From: Xanthobacteraceae bacterium
GTDB lineage: Bacteria > Pseudomonadota > Alphaproteobacteria > Rhizobiales > Xanthobacteraceae
Reading direction: 5' to 3'
DNA: 13,272 nt
Assembly (NCBI GenBank): GCA_030043175.1
Contig: JASHYD010000515.1
Location: 1 to 13,272, forward strand
The translations under genes and the position numbers were made by a program. Below the pieces are notes generated by a model. That model saw nothing but the letters and a program-made list of their open reading frames with translations. It did not search any database and was not told the origin of the DNA. Below, in pieces: positions 1-6,341 of the stretch. The first letter of the stretch is position 1. The number at the start of each line of letters is the position of its first letter.

Positions 1-218
1 AGGCACCCGTAGTCGACATGACCAATTTCAGTCCCAAGATCGACGTGTTCGGATCGCGCCAGACCCAGCACCTGGTCGAAGATCAGACCGCATGGACGAG
101 GCCAAGGACCATCAAGCAGAAGTTCGCTCAACAGAGCGCCGAAGAAAACAGGATTTACGAGCCGCGCTGCATCGAGGGAAACTTCGGCCCACCCGGGTTG
201 ACCGATGCCATTTTGAGA

Positions 219-246
219 GGCTCTCCGGCGAAGTGGCCGGAGAGCC
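219..246. terminator. Strong inverted repeat beyond the repeat-protein gene, possible terminator
   Basis: Arms 219-229 (GGCTCTCCGGC) and 236-246 are perfect 11-bp complements around a 6-base loop. The hairpin lies 44-71 bases past the stop of the minus-strand gene ending at 290, where a terminator would be expected. Read on the minus strand it is not followed by a clean T run (TCTCAAAA follows), so intrinsic termination is plausible but not proven. It could instead be an mRNA-stabilising 3' hairpin or a dispersed palindrome. Confidence 0.45.
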
Positions 247-289
247 AGTTGACGGCCACAAATCCGAGTCGCGCGTGGCGATTTCTCGC

Positions 290-823
290 TCAGCGACGAC
301 CGTAGGGGCCCTGACGATAGGTACGCTCGCGTTCGGACGGACCGAACTGCTCGTAGCGTTCGCGTATGATCCCCCTGAGACGCTCGCGTTGCATCGGGGT
401 GAGGTCGGCGAGTTCGCGCGCGATCCCCCTAACACGCTCGCGTTGCAGCGGGGTGAGGTCGGCGAGCCGACGCGCGATTCCTCTGAGATGCTCGCGTTGA
501 AGCGGGGTGAGCTCGGCGAAGCGTTCGCGCATGATTCCCCTGAGACGCTCGCGTTGCAGCGGAGTGAGCTCGGCGAGTTCGCGCGCGATCCCCCTAACAT
601 GCTCACGTTGGGACGGGCCGAACTCACTGAAGCGGTCGCCGCGTCCGCGTTCCTCGTCGGAGAATCCGTAGGTGCGGGGCGCAAAGCGCTGGCTATGAGA
701 AGACCCGCTCATGTTGCCCTTGGTGATGCCGCTCTGCTGACCATAATGAGCCGACGCACTCAGCGCCGAGCCGCCTATAGCGATAGTTGCTGCCGCCAAA
801 CCAATGGCTATGTTACGCATCAT
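290..823 (-). CDS. Secreted tandem-repeat protein with LTxxQ-type motifs
   Basis: The 177-residue product begins with a clear Sec signal peptide: a short basic start, a hydrophobic core at about residues 4-20, and a likely cleavage after SALSASA at residue 25. Residues 26-67 are a low-complexity linker. Residues 68-159 are five tandem units of 18 or 19 residues (68-85, 86-104, 105-122, 123-140, 141-159), each of the form LTPLQRERLRGIARELAE, and a sixth broken unit starts at 160. The tail is Arg/Gly/Tyr-rich. The LTPLQ core recalls the LTxxQ motif of the CpxP/Spy periplasmic chaperone family; that link is inference. Each unit should form a charged amphipathic helix, rich in Arg and Glu. The ATG at 823 is preceded by GGAG about 10 bases upstream. 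The complementary strand carries a long open frame through the same repeats, but it has no signal peptide or recognisable family, so I take the minus strand as real. The molecular function is unknown. Confidence 0.75.
   Translation of the reverse strand: MMRNIAIGLAAATIAIGGSALSASAHYGQQSGITKGNMSGSSHSQRFAPRTYGFSDEERGRGDRFSEFGPSQREHVRGIARELAELTPLQRERLRGIMRERFAELTPLQREHLRGIARRLADLTPLQRERVRGIARELADLTPMQRERLRGIIRERYEQFGPSERERTYRQGPYGRR
347..622 (-). repeat. Tandem 54/57-bp coding repeats
   Basis: Five consecutive units of 54 or 57 bp encode the 18-19 residue helical repeats of the secreted protein. The + strand shows the recurring phrase ctcgcgttgcagcggggtga with variants. Unit lengths in gene order are 18, 19, 18, 18 and 19 residues. 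The near-identity of the DNA suggests expansion by slippage or unequal recombination, so unit number may differ between strains. Confidence 0.8.
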
Positions 824-1676
824 GATGCTGATACTCCATTACTTACTCCACCCCAGCCGCTCGCTAGTCAAACTCAGCAGTTTCCATTGAGTTGCAGCGG
901 TGCGGCATAGTCGCGCCCGGCGGCCCGTCGATGAACGCGGGATGAACGCGCAACGCCTAGAAGGGTGTGAGACCCGTGGTTCTCCAGTATCATGCCTGCG
1001 ATCGCTGTGCACTTTGACGTTACGCTCACACGTCCCGCAGGACCACTTTGGAAGGATCCTGTGACCGCGACACGAGCGCCTTCCCGCCTTTGAGTGGATG
1101 GGTTGGACTCGCCGTCCCAGCTTCTGCCGTTGCCCGCATTCGAATAGCGCCGGGCCGATAGGCTAGCGCCGAACGCCTCGGATCTGAGTGCTCTTGAAGC
1201 GCTGATGATCATCACGCCTTTAATGGCTCGATTTGTTATGGCCCGATTTTGACGCGTTGTGGCACTGGCAAGTTTGTCGCTACGCCAAGCGCTTGGCGTT
1301 TTTCCTGTAGCCGCGGCAACAACGGCGATGTCATTCACGCCGCGTCGATGTGGAAACCGACCCACGGCCGAACCACTAAGGCACCGCCAGACAGAGGGGG
1401 CGCAAGCAGATATTCCGATCAACCCCGTCACACAGTGTGCCCTGCAATATTCGGGGCAGCCGGCCGTGGATACGGCCAGTTGCCGACCTTGGCATTATCG
1501 ACCGTAAATCCGTTCGGTATGTCGACTGTCCACCACAGTGCTCGGTTGGTCATTGTAGGGCTCCGGGCTCCTGTATCTTTGGTATATCCTGCGCCGCTAG
1601 GCGCGGTAGACACTAGGCCAAGTATGTGTGCGATTGGTTCTCAACATTCGCCGACAAATTCGTGCTAAACAAATAG
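824..1676. other. Long stretch with no confident gene
   Basis: The only items I can support here are the upstream region of the minus-strand repeat protein (an SD-like GGAG and a weak TTGACT-type -35 on the minus strand) and the palindrome at 1282-1303. Open frames in both directions here have no recognisable motif, no good ribosome-binding site and rare-residue-rich translations typical of chance frames in GC-rich DNA. Confidence 0.5.
1282..1303 (+). terminator. Perfect palindrome followed by T5, terminator-like
   Basis: ACGCCAAGCGCTTGGCGT (1282-1299) is a perfect 18-base palindrome running into five Ts (1299-1303). As RNA it gives a 7-bp stem with a GCGC loop followed by a U tract, the form of an intrinsic terminator on the + strand. 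No convincing + strand gene ends just upstream, so it may terminate an unrecognised transcript or be the relic of a lost gene. Confidence 0.4.
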
Positions 1677-1714
1677 GTTTCTCCATTCGGCTTGAGTTTC
1701 TCCATTCGGCTTGG
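1677..1714. repeat. Two tandem copies of a 19-bp unit
   Basis: GTTTCTCCATTCGGCTTGA occurs at 1677-1695 and again directly at 1696-1714, where only the last base differs. It lies in a region without a gene. It may be a local duplication from replication slippage. No protein-binding role can be assigned. Confidence 0.7.
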
Positions 1715-2642
1715 AGAGGGTATTTGTAACTAGGCGGCGGCCCGCCAACGGGGGACGCTGATGTGTTGCTCTTCGATGCATCCCGACATGCGAGCCCCCC
1801 GATGCTTTGCTGTTTATCGCCGCGGCTAGCAAAGGCATCTGCGGCAGATTGCATCGATCCGGATCAGGAAACGCACCTGGATGTGTGGACTACATTGAAT
1901 TCACTAAAAAGTGGATGCGATTGCATAAATAAGCGAGATGCGCCACGTCCTGTATACAAATCTCATGAAGATTCGAATGGTAGTCATAAATGGCGCCCAT
2001 TTGATCATCAACGAAAGCAGATGGGCAAAACCCCAGCGCCTTTCCGGCAGCTCGTTCTCGCCAAGAACAGCCGCCGATCCGCGAATCGCCAAACGCAAAC
2101 CTGCGATAATGATCGCACGGATGTGCGCCGTGACGAGGCGACATTTCCAGCGGGTGCAAGGCTTGCGAATCGCTGCCCACTCGCAGCAGCGTCCGCGGTA
2201 CGCACCTTCTATGCCGCAGTGGAAACTTTGCCGCATCGGGCGGACGATGCCCTCGCAGGCCAGCAATACACACAGCTCGCCGGCCTCTCACGAGGCATGG
2301 TTTCTGCAGCTACCGCTGAAGGGCCCCGGCCGTGAGAGGCCACGAGATCCTCATAATCCGCGACGGACAGGGACTTCCGCCGTGACGAACGGATCAAATA
2401 TGAGCGAGATCATTGGGCTGCCGCTCCGCGCTCTCGTCGCGTTCGCGCTTGACGTGGCGCGAGATGGGCGTCGAGGAGCTCACTGATGACCGCGGCAGCT
2501 GGGGGGTGGGATGGTTGGCTAAACCTTTCCCCAGCGGGGGACTTCCATCTCCTGTTGGACTTTCACCTCCTATTCTTTGCCAGCTTGCTCACGCAAGCAA
2601 AGTTGAGCCAGTAACGCAACTCACTTTCAGTTGGCCTGAACA
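1715..2642. other. Region of overlapping open frames, no recognised gene
   Basis: Long frames are open on both strands (for example + strand 1763-2335 and 1938-2486, minus strand 1904-2266), none with a family motif, signal peptide or convincing SD. Overlap in several frames argues that at most one is coding and perhaps none. Around 2535-2600 the minus strand contains a GGTGAAAGTCC phrase and there is a small GCTTGC/GCAAGC stem, neither of which I can assign to a known element. Confidence 0.4.
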
Positions 2643-3214
2643 ATGCACTCATTTCGAAAACCAACCAGCATCGAAGCGTTCGATAGCGGCGCGCAGGTCC
2701 GTCTCAATGGCTACCGGTCGATCGATATTGCGCGCGGCCATTCCTTGTCGTGTCGCGATCCTCACCTGTTCTCGATGGGGCCGAATCTCGTCGTCGCGCT
2801 CGATCAGCGGCTCATCCTTAAAATCTTTCCAACGATGCTCTGGCATCAATTTGATCGGAACGCGCTGCGCTCGCGCGCCTTCACGGTGGGTTGAGCATTC
2901 CAGTCCCGCAGATCCCAATCGAGGGAGAGCGGAGCGGGTGCCCCTACCTCGTCATGACCCGGATGAACGGCGCCAACGGCAAAGAGGCCTGGGCCTGGCT
3001 CCCCGAGGATTAACGGAAGAGCGTTCTCACCCAGGTCGGCGAGATCATCGCGCAAGTGCAACGGGTTCCCGTGGGAGACTTATCTCAGCTCCGGCCTCAA
3101 TGGGAGGAGCAATTGATTCCCAAACAAATCGAAAGCCGCCGATCCCGCGCATCTCAGGATCATCACGCAGACGTTCGGCAGCGCCCTCAAGGCCGCCGAC
3201 GGCGGCCCCGTTAA
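2643..3214 (+). pseudogene. Broken aminoglycoside-phosphotransferase-family (APH) kinase
   Basis: Two frames carry consecutive pieces of one family. In the first (2643-2891) a GPNLVVALDQRLILKIFP segment matches the glycine-loop and lysine strand of the APH/choline-kinase fold, then HQFD followed by a degenerate ERA-like helix. At about 2890 the reading moves by one base. The second frame continues with LSIPVPQIPIEGERSG, PYLVMTRMNG and VGEIIAQVQRVPVGDL, typical of the middle of these kinases. The second frame is also cut by a TAA at 3011-3013. Downstream of about 3130 similarity fades, and the catalytic HGD and DxD region is not found. Family members are ATP-dependent small-molecule kinases; the substrate is not inferable and the name does not imply drug resistance. 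One frameshift, one stop and loss of the C-terminal half make it a non-functional relic. Confidence 0.8.
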
Positions 3215-3611
3215 GCGCCGCATGCGAGATCCGCTTGCGCGTGGCAACTGTCGCGGCTCGCGAAACTCCGATATTTCATCCATCATTTGGTTCCTGTGGA
3301 TCACCACGGTTTGAATAGCGGACTGGTCTCATGGCCGAGGCCTGCCAACCAGTCCCCCGAAAACGAGCGAGAGATCACGCCAGATTCAACACTTCAGCCT
3401 GCCGCCGAGAACTTCTTGACCCGATTGCCCTGCTTCCCCGCAGCCCTGCTAGCCGATATGATTCGGGTTAGCTTGAAGGCGCCCAGGCGACGTGCGTCAG
3501 CGCCGGACAAGCGGGCCGTCGCCCGCCCTATCCTTTCTGCAAGCGGGGAGGGAGGCGTGGGCCCAAAGCCGGGGTACCCCGGACTACGTTGCAATTTGGC
3601 AAGGGAGGAGC
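3215..3611. other. Intergenic stretch before the NHL gene
   Basis: No recognised gene. One + strand frame across about 3140-3240 reads QTFGSALKAADGGPVKRRM, which looks more protein-like than its surroundings and may be the remnant of another gene, but I cannot name the family. The final bases hold the ribosome-binding site of the next gene. Confidence 0.4.
3603..3610 (+). promoter_or_regulatory. Strong Shine-Dalgarno of the NHL gene
   Basis: GGGAGGAG sits just before two consecutive ATG codons (3612 and 3615). Spacing from GGGAGG is 3 bases to the first and 6 to the second, which favours ATG 3615 as the start. This rules out the upstream extension of the same frame to 3492. Confidence 0.75.
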
Positions 3612-3614
3612 ATG

Positions 3615-4631
3615 ATGAAACACGTTATGCGAATGGCATTGATGGTCGGTGTCGCCGTTGGAGCCCTGTGGGCCGTCTCCGGCGACCGCGGCTATACCCA
3701 GACCGCCGATCCGAATGCGGCGCCCAATCCGTACAAGATGCAGGACAACTGGCTGCAGCTCCCTGACGGTCGCAAGCTGGGTGCGGCCATCAAGGTCCAG
3801 GTCGACCATAGCGACGGCAAGAGCATTTGGGTGTTCGACCGCTGTTCCTCGAACTCCTGCACCAATTCCATGATCCCGCCGATCCAGAAGTTTGATTCGA
3901 ATGGCAAGTTCGTGCGGGCCTTCGGCGCCAACATGTTCATTCAGCCGCACGGCTTCTATGTCGACAAGGACGGCAATGTGTGGGCGACCGACAATGGGGT
4001 CTTGAACGGCAAGGGCGCCGTCGTGGTCAAGTTCAGCCCCGATGGCCAGGTGCTGATGACGCTCGGCAAGCCCGGCATGCCCGGCAACGCTGAGGGTTTC
4101 TTCAACGGCGCAAGCAGCGTCGTGGTTGCACCCAATGGCGACATTTTTGTCGGCGACGGCCATGGCGGGAACACCAATGACCGGGTCGTCAAATTCGACA
4201 GGACCGGCAAGCAAATCGCGACCTGGGGAAAGCACGGCAAGGGACAGGGCGAGTTCGACCAGCTGCACGGAATGGCGATGGATTCCCAGGGCCGGATTTT
4301 CGTGGCCGACCGCGGCAACAGCCGCGTCCAGGTCTTCGATTCGACCGGAAAGTTCGTCGCCGAATGGAAGCAGTTCGGCCGACCGAGCGACGTCGCTATC
4401 GACAAGGATGACGTGATCTACGTGACGGACGATCAGTCGAACCAGAACAATAATCCTGGCTTCAAGACCGGCATCCGCATCGGCAGCGCCAAGGACGGCA
4501 AGGTCACGGCGTTCATTCCGACACCTAATGCCGAGATTGCGACGCCCGAAGGAGTCGGCTTCGACGACGCAGGCAACGTCTATGGCGGCTGGACGGGCAA
4601 GATGGCGGTGCGGCGCTGGACCAAGGGCTAA
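3615..4631 (+). CDS. Exported NHL-repeat six-bladed beta-propeller protein
   Basis: The 338-residue product starts with a Sec signal peptide (KH...R then a hydrophobic stretch to about residue 20, cleavage near YTQT/ADP), so the mature protein is periplasmic or secreted. The rest is a string of NHL blades with the recurring pattern KFDxxGKFV, PHGFYVDKDGNVWATD, VVKFSPDGQVLMTLGKPG, APNGDIFVGDG, KFDRTGKQIATWGKHGKGQGEFD, LHGMAMDSQGRIFVADRGNSRVQVFD and GRPSDVAIDKDDVIYVTD. An early VFDRC...SC segment could form a disulphide. The family is common in Bradyrhizobium and is often annotated as 6-bladed beta-propeller or as similar to peptidyl-alpha-hydroxyglycine alpha-amidating lyase. The PHG and LHG histidines are consistent with that resemblance, but no activity is established. 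It appears to be monocistronic, with a strong hairpin right after the stop. ATG 3612 is an alternative start. Confidence 0.9.
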   Translation: MKHVMRMALMVGVAVGALWAVSGDRGYTQTADPNAAPNPYKMQDNWLQLPDGRKLGAAIKVQVDHSDGKSIWVFDRCSSNSCTNSMIPPIQKFDSNGKFVRAFGANMFIQPHGFYVDKDGNVWATDNGVLNGKGAVVVKFSPDGQVLMTLGKPGMPGNAEGFFNGASSVVVAPNGDIFVGDGHGGNTNDRVVKFDRTGKQIATWGKHGKGQGEFDQLHGMAMDSQGRIFVADRGNSRVQVFDSTGKFVAEWKQFGRPSDVAIDKDDVIYVTDDQSNQNNNPGFKTGIRIGSAKDGKVTAFIPTPNAEIATPEGVGFDDAGNVYGGWTGKMAVRRWTKG

Positions 4632-4655
4632 TCTCTCCGACGACGCGGCCTGCCT

Positions 4656-4681
4656 TCACCCTCCCCGTTCGGGGAGGGTGA
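4656..4681 (+). terminator. Perfect GC-rich hairpin after the NHL gene
   Basis: The arm CACCCTCCCCG (4657-4667) pairs perfectly with 4670-4680 across TT, and T4656/A4681 adds a twelfth pair. It starts 25 bases after the NHL stop and is followed by ATTTCATCT, only weakly T-rich. Palindromes of the CCCTCCCC/GGGGAGGG type are common dispersed elements in rhizobial genomes, so this may serve both as a repeat and as a transcription terminator. Confidence 0.6.
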
Positions 4682-4936
4682 TTTCATCTGAGCACCACCC
4701 GGGTCCGCCACCAACAACTCCGCATCGTCGTGCAAATTGACCGGTCCGTGCACCTGCGCTTCGATTTGCCTGTCCAGCACGCGCCCCCGCTTTGCGCCAG
4801 CTGCGTCTTTTGGGGGTTGCTCCACAGAGAGACCTCGCCACCGCGCGAAAACGGCGGGCTCTCGGCTCGCCTGAATGAGAGGACTGCACGCTCGGGGCGT
4901 GATACGCTTGTTGGCTGGAGGCCCTCGGGAGAGCAG

Positions 4937-5770
4937 ATGGCCATTTCTGTTCAGAAGTGGGCAATGCGGAAGTATTGGAACGCATCGACTTGGGATGCGA
5001 GCTTGCCTGCGTTGCTTGCTCGCTCGAGCCTTATTGACATGCTCGCCATCGGCGGCTCGAAAATCGCACTCAGCCAAACAAGACCGGGTGGCGAGGCGCG
5101 ACCCGCGGTGGGCGGGGTGGTTTCGTTGCCGGATGCCGCCTTGATCTATCCAGCACGGGGCGCACCCAGTGCCTGCGGCGAGAATTGCTCAAATTGGCTG
5201 GCGACCGAAGGAACGGTCTACTGGGACGGCCATACGCGCTTCACCGCGGGGCTCGACCGGTTTGCGAATCGCAAGCGACCAATTTTCCTCAACGTGCGTG
5301 GACAGAGCGACCTCAACGTGGCGATGAGCATTGGGAGATTGCTCCGCGGGCGCGGATACGACGTGGGCGTCGGACAGACGATCGCTGATCAATGCCAGGG
5401 TTTAAACGAGTCGGATTGCGTGGCTCTGAAACGCTCGGGTGTCTCGTTGTCCGCCTCGCTGTCATCTGTCGGGGCCTACGATCTCGCCTGCGTTGTCATC
5501 CTGGCTGGTGGCGTGCGCCGCACTTTGCCGGAGGACACCAAAGTCCTCATCCAGAGTACTAAGATAGCGAACCGACTTGGGCTCAATATCTCCGATGAAC
5601 AGCGCGAGGGGCTGCATGCGCACTTCCGCGCCCAGATCAAACTCTACTTTGCGCAAATGGGGGTCGACCCAGCGCTCGCTGATGTGATCGAAGCGAACTA
5701 TGGCATCGCGCGCGACACGCAGCTGTCACGCGCAAATGTGGTGCGACTTCGGATTGTGACAGGGCCATAA
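4937..5770 (+). CDS. COG3904-like ClpP-fold protein lacking catalytic residues
   Basis: The 277-residue product has, from about residue 80, the pattern of the secreted ClpP/crotonase-fold family found across rhizobia: CSNWLATEGTVYWDG, RFxxxLDRFxxRKRPIFLNV, then a helix SIGRLLRGRGYDVGVGQT, a Cys-containing segment (C153, C161), ACVVILAGGVRR and a terminal strand before QST. Active relatives carry CxSAC with the nucleophilic Ser and GVH with the His. Here the positions read YDLAC (Leu183) and VLIQ (Gln206), and the usual SPGG loop reads VRGQSD. The protein is therefore likely a pseudo-enzyme or a decaying gene. I chose ATG 4937 because GGGAGAG (4927-4933) precedes it; the upstream extension of the frame to 4730 covers the GC-rich terminator flank and looks non-coding. 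The N-terminal 60 residues are not a convincing signal peptide. A weak terminator follows at 5794. Confidence 0.7.
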   Translation: MAISVQKWAMRKYWNASTWDASLPALLARSSLIDMLAIGGSKIALSQTRPGGEARPAVGGVVSLPDAALIYPARGAPSACGENCSNWLATEGTVYWDGHTRFTAGLDRFANRKRPIFLNVRGQSDLNVAMSIGRLLRGRGYDVGVGQTIADQCQGLNESDCVALKRSGVSLSASLSSVGAYDLACVVILAGGVRRTLPEDTKVLIQSTKIANRLGLNISDEQREGLHAHFRAQIKLYFAQMGVDPALADVIEANYGIARDTQLSRANVVRLRIVTGP

Positions 5771-5793
5771 GACAGGAGAGGGCCAAAGACCCC

Positions 5794-5823
5794 ATCGCGG
5801 CACGGATTCGCGATCTTTCATTC
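5794..5823 (+). terminator. Weak terminator candidate after the ClpP-like gene
   Basis: ATCGCG (5794-5799) pairs with CGCGAT (5809-5814) around a 9-base loop, followed by the T-rich stretch CTTTCATTCTTG. It begins 24 bases after the stop codon. The stem is short and the T run broken, so confidence is low. Confidence 0.35.
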
Positions 5824-6183
5824 TTGTAATCGCTGCGAATACGGTTTTCAGGGCGCGCCGAGGGACGTCCTTCATCCGGACGGTGCGGACCGGCTGGCCC
5901 AGGGCTGCTGACTTGCCGCAACGCGCAAGTCGGCATCCGAGACGCAAGTCCACATCCGAGGCACACCGAAGCGCGCCGCGAAGGTCGCGGTAAATGCAGC
6001 CGCTGATCCGGAGCAGACCTCGCCTCGCCAGGCGGGCGCGGCGAATGCGGACCAAGGTCAGGAGCAGAAGAGCGGATATGTTTCGGTCTGATGGAACTCC
6101 CCACTGAGGTGATTTATTGTTTTGACGCGAGCTGATGCATGTCGACTTGACACGAGCACCGGCGGGTGCACATCTCTTGACTC
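5824..6183. other. Gene-free region upstream of the argD leader
   Basis: No coding signal is convincing on either strand. It probably contains the argD promoter: a consensus TTGACA lies at 6147-6152 and TTGACG at 6122-6127, but neither has a good -10 box at 16-18 bases, so I do not place a promoter. Confidence 0.4.
5924..5961. repeat. Imperfect 19-bp tandem repeat
   Basis: CGCAAGTCGGCATCCGAGA (5924-5942) is followed directly by CGCAAGTCCACATCCGAGG (5943-5961), 16 of 19 bases identical. The first copy also forms a small stem with ACTTGC at 5911-5916. It lies in the gene-free region upstream of the argD leader. No role can be assigned. Confidence 0.6.
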
Positions 6184-6243
6184 ATGAGCAAGCCGTCGAC
6201 CATCCGCCGTCGCCGCACCGCCCGAAGGGCGCGAGCGCGATAA
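6184..6243 (+). CDS. Arginine-rich leader peptide upstream of argD
   Basis: ATG 6184 opens a 19-codon frame, MSKPSTIRRRRTARRARAR, ending with TAA at 6241-6243. Eight of the last twelve codons are Arg, with four in a row (CGC CGT CGC CGC, 6205-6216), then CGA AGG, CGA and CGA, which include codons that are usually rare. The frame ends within the stem of the hairpin at 6236-6264, and an intrinsic terminator (6265-6291) follows before argD. This is the layout of amino-acid attenuation leaders (as in trp or his operons), here for arginine and in front of an arginine-biosynthesis gene. The weakness is the lack of a clear Shine-Dalgarno, and in-frame TGA at 6178-6180 excludes an upstream start. Chance arginine-rich frames do occur in GC-rich DNA; the combination with position, hairpins and downstream gene is what makes the call. 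Confidence 0.6.
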   Translation: MSKPSTIRRRRTARRARAR

Positions 6244-6291
6244 CGCCATCGGCGTTGAATCGCGAGCCGCGCCTCTGAGCGCGGCTTTTTT
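6219..6291 (+). promoter_or_regulatory. Putative arginine attenuator (leader hairpins and terminator)
   Basis: Three hairpins can form in order. Hairpin 1: CGCCC (6219-6223) with GGGCG (6227-6231). Hairpin 2: CGCGATAACGCC (6236-6247) with GGCGTT (6251-6256) and ATCGCG (6259-6264), a 12-bp stem with a two-base GA bulge. Hairpin 3: the terminator. A competing pairing exists: GGGCGCG (6227-6233) with CGCGCCT (6268-6274), 7 bp including one G-U, which would use the 3' arm of hairpin 1 and the 5' arm of the terminator. A ribosome stalled at Arg codons 8-11 would cover the 5' arm of hairpin 1 and free this segment to antiterminate. A ribosome reaching the stop codon would cover it and allow termination. 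These pairings are read by eye; no folding energies were computed. Confidence 0.55.
6265..6291 (+). terminator. Intrinsic terminator in the argD leader
   Basis: AGCCGCGC (6265-6272) pairs perfectly with GCGCGGCT (6279-6286) around CTCTGA, followed by an unbroken T run (6286-6291). It lies 50 bases before the argD start and just after the arginine-rich leader frame, so its natural reading is a conditional terminator controlling argD rather than the end of an upstream gene, the nearest of which ends at 5770. Confidence 0.8.
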
Positions 6292-6341
6292 ATTTCTCGA
6301 ATCCAGTCCCGGCCAATCCAAATTACGAAAGAAGCCTCGTC

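Noticed and set aside
92..910. Long + strand open frame (272 codons) across the repeat region
   Set aside because: It is antisense to the signal-peptide-bearing repeat protein; its openness follows from the repeated GC-rich codons, and it has no SD or family motif.
965..1031. GTGTGAG/CTCACAC inverted repeat as possible IS ends
   Set aside because: Only 7 bp long, 53 bases apart, with no transposase fragment inside.
1763..2486. Overlapping long + and minus frames
   Set aside because: Several frames are open at once, none shows a domain, signal peptide or SD; likely chance frames in GC-rich DNA.
2535..2575. Minus-strand GGTGAAAGTCC phrase resembling a group II intron domain I segment
   Set aside because: No intron-encoded protein, domain V or intron ends are visible; a short match is not enough.
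6122..6152. TTGACG and TTGACA as -35 boxes for argD
   Set aside because: No acceptable -10 box at 16-18 bases from either; the promoter could not be placed.
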